Part shown: one piece after another, positions 58,001 to 64,000 of the stretch | Layout: the number at the start of each line of letters is the position of its first letter | How positions within the stretch are numbered: position 1 is the first letter of the stretch | DNA from: Linanthus parryae | Lineage: Eukaryota > Streptophyta > Magnoliopsida > Ericales > Polemoniaceae | Length of the DNA stretch: 64,000 bases | Direction: 5' to 3' | Assembly (NCBI GenBank): GCA_023055425.1 | Contig: JALGPY010000014.1 | Coordinates: 14,964,501-15,028,500, forward strand | Position numbers and translations under genes: made by a program | Notes under the pieces: model-generated | Databases searched by the model: none | Told to the model about the DNA's origin: nothing | What the model saw: the letters and a program-made list of their open reading frames with translations, nothing else

Positions 58001-58888
58001 GCCGTAGATCTACATGCGTTTGGAACACCATGGCCGTTCCATACTTGGGCTTTGGATTTTGTTGGCCCCATCCGACCAACCTCGCACGGGAACCAGTTCA
58101 TTCTTACCGCGACCGAGTTGTTCACTAAGTGGGTAGAAGCAATACCACTGAGGACAGCAAATGCGCTCGCTGTAGTCCATTTCATCCAAGAGAACAACAT
58201 ATGCATGTTCGGAATTCATAACACAATTCTCTCGGATAATGGTACCCCCTTCGTCAATCGCCAGGTAGCTGCGAAGCTAGCGGAGTACAACATAAGGCAG
58301 ATATGTTCTACCCCCTATTATCCGAAAGGGAATGGTCAGGCGGAGGCAACCAACAAGACGTTGTTGAGAATCTTGAGCAAGATGGTTGCAGACGACCACA
58401 AGAAATGGGCTGATTCTTTGAACATAGCCTTGTGGGCGTATCGAACTTCTCCAAGGACGCCCACAGGAGTCTCCCCATTTCTTCTATGTTATGGAGCTGA
58501 AGCTATAGTACCTGCGGAGGTAAAAGTCAACTCTGCAAGGTTGGCCTTCCATGCGCTATACGAGAATCAACGCGATCATGACTTGGTCCTGTTAGAAGAA
58601 AAGCGGGAGCAGGCAAAATGGACTAACAAGCGATACCAAGAAAGGATCGCCCGCGCGTACAACAAAAGAGTTCAGCGTCGAGATTTCGCAGTTGGAGACC
58701 TGGTCTTGCGCGCATCGGACCATTGCATGCGGGAGGCGGCTCACCCAAAATTCGCAGCCAACTGGGAAGGACCCTTCGAAGTCAAAGAAGTCTTCGACAG
58801 TGGCTACTGAAATATACAAAGGCTACATGGGACGGCCTCAACCCCAAGCTCAGTCAACATGCGCTGGATTAAGAAGTACTATCCTTAA
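55025..58888 (+). pseudogene. Tat-type pol: RT, RNase H, archaeal-type RNase H, integrase
   Basis: The main open frame is 55406-58810; coding similarity begins earlier and shifts frame near 55355 (one extra base), and it extends past 58810 through another shift to NMRWIKKYYP at 58888. Residues in the main frame: RT about 30-260, with VDFRDLNRFCPKDDFPL and YVDDL near 190; first RNase H about 340-460; a second, archaeal-type RNase H about 480-610 (HFDGSSTRKGG, NNEAEYEALIAGL), the hallmark of the Tat lineage; integrase about 815-1080 with an HH-CC finger and a D, D, E triad near 882, 942 and 977. Nearly 3.4 kb are open, so decay is recent. Confidence 0.88.
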
Positions 58889-59280
58889 CTCCTCTCATTA
58901 CATGCGTTACATTACAATGCCCACTTTATGCTTTGTTGAAGATTCATGCGCCTTCTCTCCCATATGAGGGGATTGTAATTTCACCTCTCCCATATGAGAG
59001 TATTCTATAATAAAAGACTTCTCCCAAATGGGAAGAACTTTGTGATTTCAGCTGTCTTTATCGCTTTATTTATTTCTTCATTTCTCAATAGCGAAAGCCT
59101 ATCCGTCGTGATAGCAGCACTAAGCAAATATGATCTTAAGTGATCTTTAAGCCTATCTGCCATGATAGCAGCACTAAGCAAATACGATCTTAAGTGATCT
59201 TCAAGCCTATCCGCCGTGATAGCAGCATTATGCAAATACGATCTTAAGTGATCTTCAAGCCTATCTTCCATGATAGCAGC
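58889..59280 (+). repeat. 3' noncoding region with a 54-bp tandem repeat
   Basis: After pol comes a short spacer with repeated CTCTCCCATATGAG words (58958-59000). A 54-bp unit then starts at 59096, 59150, 59204 and 59258 (AGCCTATCCGTCGTGATAGC and variants). The fourth unit is cut after 23 bp, exactly where the opposing LTR starts. No polypurine tract or 3' LTR of this element is in view. Confidence 0.85.
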
Positions 59281-59908
59281 TGTGCACAAGAGATTCCGGC
59301 AGGGAGACCTCCGTGTACACCGCGCGTAGTGGATCAGGGATCGCACAGGAAGAATAGGGGTGTGTGTAGGGAGAGAGTAAGTCAGTAGCAATGTCTGAGA
59401 GAGAGACAGAGGTTTGGCAGAGCTTCCGCGTATGGCAGTGTGTTCTTCCTTTGTATGGAAAGGTTAACGTCCTATATATAACGGAGAATGTAACCGTTGC
59501 AGTGTGGTTAATGCGCCCATTAATGGCGGCTTAATTAGCTTAACCACAACGGCACGTTCGTCCTCATATATAGGGACCGTTACAGCACGTTATGCGCGAA
59601 TACCGGAACCGTTACGGGGTTGACCGGGTTTGACCGGATTGACCGGGTTTATGGAGCTCGTGCCATAAATCTCTCAAAAGCAGTTACTAAAGGTCGCGCG
59701 CGGGCTTGGCTCGCACGCGACAGGGCTTACTCTAGCCTCCAAACCACTAAGTCCCTACAAGTCCCGTGCAGTGGTATGCGAGGGCTCTGTCTCGCAGCCC
59801 CCACATGGATCAGCTCGGCTGGTGATCCTGTGTGTGTGGAGCACAATATGGTGTGCTGGATGGTTGCCACGTGGCCAGGATCTGTCATGTCAGAAAGCAG
59901 TATCTACA
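59281..59908 (-). repeat. 3' LTR of a second, minus-strand Tat element
   Basis: The plus strand begins TGTGCACAAGAG and ends GTATCTACA, so it is minus-oriented. It is very similar to 4308-4933 and less so to 51869-52502. A polypurine tract lies on its right side (minus strand), which makes it a 3' LTR with the element body to the right. Left flank GCAGC (59276-59280) is the predicted target duplication. Confidence 0.85.
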
Positions 59909-59924
59909 TTAGCCCCCTTTCTGC
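59909..59924 (-). other. Polypurine tract of the minus-strand Tat element
   Basis: The minus strand reads AGAAAGGGGGCTAA next to the TGTAGATA start of the LTR: the plus-strand priming site for reverse transcription. Confidence 0.7.
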
Positions 59925-60594
59925 GCGTGAAGGCTCATAGCTGTATAGGCTTCCATGCGCGGAAACCAACATGCGCGTCGCCGCCACGCACCAATTCAAA
60001 TACGGGTAAGTTCAGCCCCCGTGCGTGTCATTATGACCTAAAACCCCTAGAGTCGTGCCGTCTGACCTTTAGGGTTTTAGGCGTGACGTCAGCCCGTCCT
60101 GTGATTACGCGATACGACGGTGACGGTTGCGATTCGACTACTGAAGGGACGCAACCCTTCATTCTTTTGGATAAATACCTTGTATCCCATTATTGCAAAG
60201 CATCACTTCTTTCTCTTAAAGTGAATGGTACCCGGAGATCTTCGAGAGCAGATCCAGATAATCAATCACCAGTTCAGAACTGCAAATCGTATTCTTCAAT
60301 TGTGCATATCCAAGCAAGCTTCAAGGAAACAAGGTTGGCCTCATTTACTTTTGATTTAAAATACCAGTGTTTGCCTTGAACTGCGTTGAATCTGTAAATC
60401 CATGAAATTTGTGAAGAGGCTTTGACCTTTGAACCTGCCTTGTTTTAATCTTTCAACAATGTTGGATCTTGCAACTCCCCGATTTCTGAAATCGGTACTG
60501 GAACTGTTTTGCTTTCCTTTGCATAGATCTCGAATTTCAAAATTCAAACTGAAGTGTGGTACTTCTCCCCCCTTTTTCTTGCCCTTTCGCAGGA
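59925..60594 (+). promoter_or_regulatory. Leader and promoter region of the plant-mobile-domain gene
   Basis: Noncoding. A TATA-like GGATAAATACC lies at 60168. The 3' splice signal CCCTTTCGCAG ends at 60592, just before the ATG, suggesting a leader intron whose donor may be ACAAG/GTTGG at about 60332. Splice use is inferred. Confidence 0.5.
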
Positions 60595-62475
60595 ATGGCC
60601 AAGACAAGAGTAACCAGACCCGTCAAGGAAGATGAAGAGATGCCGGAGCTTCCGCAGGCTCTGTGGCGAAAAGCCCCCTTTCTGGGTGGGAAAGATTTTT
60701 ATCATGCGAGGGTGAAGGCGAAGAGGATGCCTGATCCTGTTCCAGTTGAGCGATTGTTGACACTGACTCGCCCAGTTAACTCAGCCTTGCTCGAGTTGGT
60801 TGGTTCCGAGGATGTGGTTCGATTGGGGATCGAGAATGGGCACTTCCCATACACTGCGATTTCTACTCAGGCGTTTGTCCAGAAATTGGACTATATGGAT
60901 GAGTGGATTGACCACGTGTTGGATCATCACGCCGAGACTCTCAATGAAGCCGGCGTTTTCTTTGCTATCCGTGCTATGAAGGGTGCTGCCGTGAAGTTGG
61001 ATCAGTCCATGCTTCTAGACCTTCTGTCCCGTTACTCGCCTGCGACTCACACGTTTCATTTTGCTGAGTTCGAGGCTGCCCCCACGCTCGAGGACGTTCA
61101 AATGCTGTATGAGCTTTCCCCCATGGGCGAGGTGGACCCCTTGAGTCACTTGAGGACATCTGCGGAAATGGCCTTGTACGCGCAGATGGAGGAGTGCCTA
61201 GCAGAGGTAAAGAAAATCTCCACTCGGTGGACCACTACAAAGCCTCTTCCGAACTGGCAGCTGGTTGATACGTCTGCGAAGAATACCTGGAACAAGTGGT
61301 TGCAGTACTTCTTCCGAGACTATGCGAACAGCAGCATTACTAAGAAGCTTTTGAGCGAGAACCCGGAGGCCGAGAATTACGTAGAGGGCAAGGGTTATCA
61401 TTTGACCCTTTGTGCCTTTCTCTGTGCTTGGCTGTCGAGGTATCTGATTGATGGTCACCCCCATGACGGGGTCTTCTACCATGTGCTGCCACTTGCCGTG
61501 AGGCTCGCTCTTGGCCAGAGAGTCGCACTCGGACCCTTGGTCTTGGGCACGCTATATTATAGGCTGGATCAGCTGGTTCTGGCGATGAGGGAATCGCGTG
61601 GCCGCCTCGATGTTCTGACCTTTGTCAATATCAGCTTTTTGACAATGTGGGTTTTCGAGCGCTGGCCGTCTTATGCTCCAACTCCCCTTCCACTTGATAA
61701 GTGGTGTCCCCCAGGCGAGACGGAAGCGCGCAACAGCGGAAGGGCTGCGAGATGGTTTGGAGCAAGCAACACCAAGTGTACTTGGAGTTTGATATGCGAC
61801 AAACGAAAGGAGTTTACTGCCAGGCCCTATGCCACACGTGTCGAGAATGTGCGGTGGTTTCCAAAGCTATACCCTTCCAAAGGTATGGTCTTGTCAGAAG
61901 ACCTTCTCTTTGAAAAGGGGCCGCATTTCCACGAACGCTATCGTGAGTTCTTTTGTTGGTGTCTGCGAGGTTCCCTTCCTGCCCTTGCAGAGCATATTCG
62001 TGAGCTCGCGCCACGGTATGAAAGGCTTACAGTGGATGTTGACCCCACTCGGGTCTCTCCTCAGTTTGGTTTTGATGCGGTGGCCCCATCGATCTGGCCC
62101 CAGTCTATTATCAGAGGGTGCTACAAGCGTTTGCTGAAAAAGGAGTGCAAGACGGTCCTCATGAGCAATCTTCCCTTTGAGCAGCCTGCGGGAACTCGCA
62201 AGGGTGGTTGTTCCCAGAACTGGCTCGCATACTGGGTTGCCCAGCAAACGAGGATTGAGACGGAGGCGGCGGCGCAGCCAGGAAGGGCCCCCTTGATCAA
62301 GAGAAACTCTTTTCCATTTCGCCCCAATTGCAGCTTGAGCGAGTCTGAGTATGGTTGCTACTCGCTGTGGGACCGCGAGAACCATTTGTGCCCCGATTTC
62401 ATTCTGAAGGAGCAAGTCGACGCAATCAAGAAGGGCGACACGCATGTCGTCAGATATAGTAAGGCGTTTGCTGAG
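60595..62475 (+). CDS. Plant mobile domain (PMD) protein, exon 1, antisense to its Tat element
   Basis: ATG at 60595 (MAKTRVTRPVKEDEEMPELP), 627 codons, ending in phase 0 at a GAG/GTAAGC donor. It is a PMD-type (aminotransferase-like, plant mobile domain) protein: HTFHFAEFEAAPTLEDVQML near residue 150, FFAIRAMKGAA and ALGQRVALGPL later. PMDs are found both in host proteins of the MAIN/MAIL type and in transposable elements. This copy lies between a Tat 3' LTR with its polypurine tract and the window edge, on the strand opposite to the element, the position in which Tat elements carry an extra antisense ORF. The long frame is intact. Role unknown; a retrotransposon-borne gene is likelier than a host gene. 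Confidence 0.78.
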
Positions 62476-62549
62476 GTAAGCAATTCCTTCGTGTGCTTTA
62501 AGCCTTTTGATTTCCTTTCGCTGATGCTTTTCGTTCTGTACTGTTTCAG
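62476..62549 (+). other. Intron 1 of the PMD gene (74 bp)
   Basis: GTAAGC donor and CTGTTTCAG acceptor, AT-rich; joining the exons keeps phase 0. Read-through would give only 40 extra residues and a stop. Confidence 0.75.
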
Positions 62550-63027
62550 TGTCATGTGCGGAGGTTCGCAGCTGGTGATCGTTCCAAGTCGCTGGTGAAC
62601 ACCATTGTTGCCACCAGAAGGAAAGGGGAGTCGTTCCGGCTAGCATGGAGGATGGATGCCGAGGTCGAAACAAGGGTTCGCGCAGTCATGAATACTTTTG
62701 CTGACTCGCTGATAGACAATCCTCCGGCTCCGTCTCCTTCTAGAGATGACCCGTCCCCTCCAGCGACTGCGGCGCCGAGAGTGAAGAGACCTAGGCAAAA
62801 GGGAATTACGATTTCTTCCCCTAGGAGTGCTCCAGCTTCTCCCCCAGTGAGGTCCCTTTCCATCAAGGACAAAGGCAAGGGTCGTATGCCCAGCAAAGTG
62901 CGAAAAGATCTCGCAGTTGAGACTTTCGTTCCATTCAACCAAGAGGAGGAGAAAGAGAGGCAGGAGCCCCAGGCAAGTGATGACGAAGAAGAAGCAACAG
63001 TTGTGATGTGCGAGGAAGAATCAGGAG
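62550..63027 (+). CDS. PMD gene exon 2
   Basis: Follows in phase 0 (CHVRRFAAGDRSKS) and ends in phase 1 at GGAG/GTACTT. It encodes a Pro/Ser-rich and Lys/Arg-rich linker (KRPRQKGITISSPR, a possible nuclear signal) and then an acidic run (EEEKERQE, DDEEEA). Low-complexity charged tail, no fold recognised. Confidence 0.7.
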
Positions 63028-63105
63028 GTACTTCCGTCGCATCTCCTTGCCCTTTATCATGACTTCTTTGCAGTTCTTTTCTTTGAACCAATTATGTATT
63101 CGCAG

Positions 63106-63459
63106 ATGATGATGATGAAGTCGTTGGTGGCCTTGTGGCCAAGAGGCAAAAGAGAGATGCCCATTCTGGCATTTCAGATGATCCTATAAGCGAGGATGTT
63201 CTTGCTGAATCCCGGAAGACAGCCGCGGAGGCTGCTGAAAGAAGAAGGCAGCGAGAGGAAGAGGAGCTCGAGCGTGTGAAACAGCGGAGCCTCGAAGAGC
63301 AGCATGTTGACGACTTAGTGCGTCCAGTTGGCGAGGAAGACGAACTTCCCGAAGAAGTGGCTCCTCATGTGGAGGAGGAAGATGAGGTTCCCGGAGAGGA
63401 TGCAGCAGAGCTAGAGCAAGTCCAAGCGGACTTCGAAGAGATCGCCGGTGGCAATAAAG
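63106..63459 (+). CDS. PMD gene exon 3
   Basis: Starts after ATTCGCAG in phase 1 with an Asp run (DDDDEVV), then AKRQKRDAHSG and a Glu/Arg-rich coiled-coil-like stretch (ERRRQREEEELERVKQ), ending AGGNK at an AAAG/GTGAGA donor. The intron before it (63028-63105) is 78 bp. Confidence 0.68.
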
Positions 63460-63655
63460 GTGAGATCTTCAATCTCGCAGTTACTTATAGAGATGTAATT
63501 GTGGGTGCGTTAAAGCACGGTGTGTCAAAGCCTGACATTCGCCGTTGGTTGGTAAGCAAATGCAGAGAACCCTCAGGTAATTATTTTGAGTGATATGCAC
63601 ATACTAGGCTGTAGCCACTTGAGGCAAAATCATGACTGGTTTACTCGCATCCCAG

Positions 63656-63760
63656 GTCACGCTTCTCTTAAAGATTTGCTTAGTGAGGACACACTGATAG
63701 GGCACGGTTCCACGTCCCTAGTGTACGATGAGGATACCTCAATCCCACCTTCGCGTGGAG
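63656..63760 (+). CDS. PMD gene exon 4 (predicted)
   Basis: 105 nt with phase 1 on both sides, starting after ATCCCAG and ending GTGGAG/GTGCTT. Encodes GHASLKDLLSEDTLIGHG and an acidic segment. The weaker donor makes this exon less certain. Confidence 0.5.
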
Positions 63761-63841
63761 GTGCTTATTCTTAGCTTTAGTAAAGATAGCGAAATAACTT
63801 ATAACACAAGTTACCTCACATTATCGCATTTGGTATCGCAG

Positions 63842-64000
63842 GTCATGCTGAGGAACCTGAGCTGGAGCAGAGAAGTCAGCCTTCTGTATCCCATGTTCCA
63901 ATTCCGAGCTCGCATACCGAGAAGCTCGTCGCAGCTGCTGGGCACATAAGCGAGCCTCCCGAAAATGTCATCGAACTTTCCGATGATGTCGAAGCTGATG
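63842..64000 (+). CDS. PMD gene exon 5 (partial, runs off right edge)
   Basis: After GTATCGCAG, phase 1, open to the window end: GHAEEPELEQRSQPSVSH and IELSDDVEAD are visible. The exon start (GTCATGC) resembles that of exon 4 (GTCACGC), which suggests duplicated exons. Confidence 0.55.

Noticed and set aside
61894..62673. 259-codon minus-strand ORF opposite the PMD exon
   Set aside because: Shadow of the well-supported plus-strand coding frame; no recognisable domain.
1..64000. tRNA, rRNA or organellar insertions
   Set aside because: I looked for clover-leaf A and B boxes and familiar rRNA or plastid sequence and saw none beyond tRNA-complementary primer sites.

Overview
The window is plant nuclear DNA, almost certainly from a eudicot. 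The evidence is the load of Ty1/copia and Ty3/gypsy LTR retrotransposons, MITEs and a Mutator-like element, spliceosomal introns, and a DC1 (Cys/His-rich C1-like) protein gene, a family known from plants. The species cannot be named from the sequence. No bacterial, viral or CRISPR feature is present. Most of the 64 kb is nested transposable elements, and only one host gene looks intact.

Layout. 1-2906 is the 5' end of an Athila-like gypsy element (minus strand: gag, tRNA-Asp primer site, 1.74-kb LTR). It is inserted into the gag gene of a Tat-type gypsy element (2907-4933, minus). 4934-13216 is the host island: a broken DC1 pseudogene (B, about 5093-6553) and an intact two-exon DC1 gene (A, 8139-12174) whose intron carries a 1.69-kb nonautonomous MULE. 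13217-28380 is a segmental duplication. Two units of about 3.7 kb (13.7-17.5 and 22.6-28.2 kb) each carry a copia element with the same internal deletion. They are separated by two truncated copia elements (17.5-22.56 kb), and unit 2 later received a solo LTR and a hAT-like element, whose empty sites survive in unit 1. 29.74-31.13 kb is a third DC1 relic (C), split by a hAT-like element. 32.1-34.4 kb holds a LINE-type ORF1 fragment flanked by direct repeats and a hAT-like element with a perfect 8-bp target duplication.

34.5-51.2 kb is a large decayed minus-strand copia element. Its polyprotein is interrupted by two Athila/Tat-type insertions (38037-42437 and 42600-45229), and its LTR zone is a mosaic. 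51.5-51.87 kb is a copia gag remnant cut by a plus-strand Tat element (LTR 51869-52502, gag-protease, then RT, RNase H, archaeal-type RNase H and integrase to 58888). That element ends inside a 54-bp tandem repeat at 59280, where the 3' LTR of a second, oppositely oriented Tat element begins. This second element carries a multi-exon plant-mobile-domain gene on the strand opposite to its own transcription, running off the right edge.

The host story is a tandem DC1 cluster, one working copy and two relics, eroded by several waves of transposition. The most interesting structures are a phased array of 12 palindromes in the Athila-like LTR, the spliced antisense plant-mobile-domain gene in the Tat element, and a duplicated two-stem inverted repeat of about 86 nt. 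I did not find a convincing wholly new system; these are the leads worth testing.
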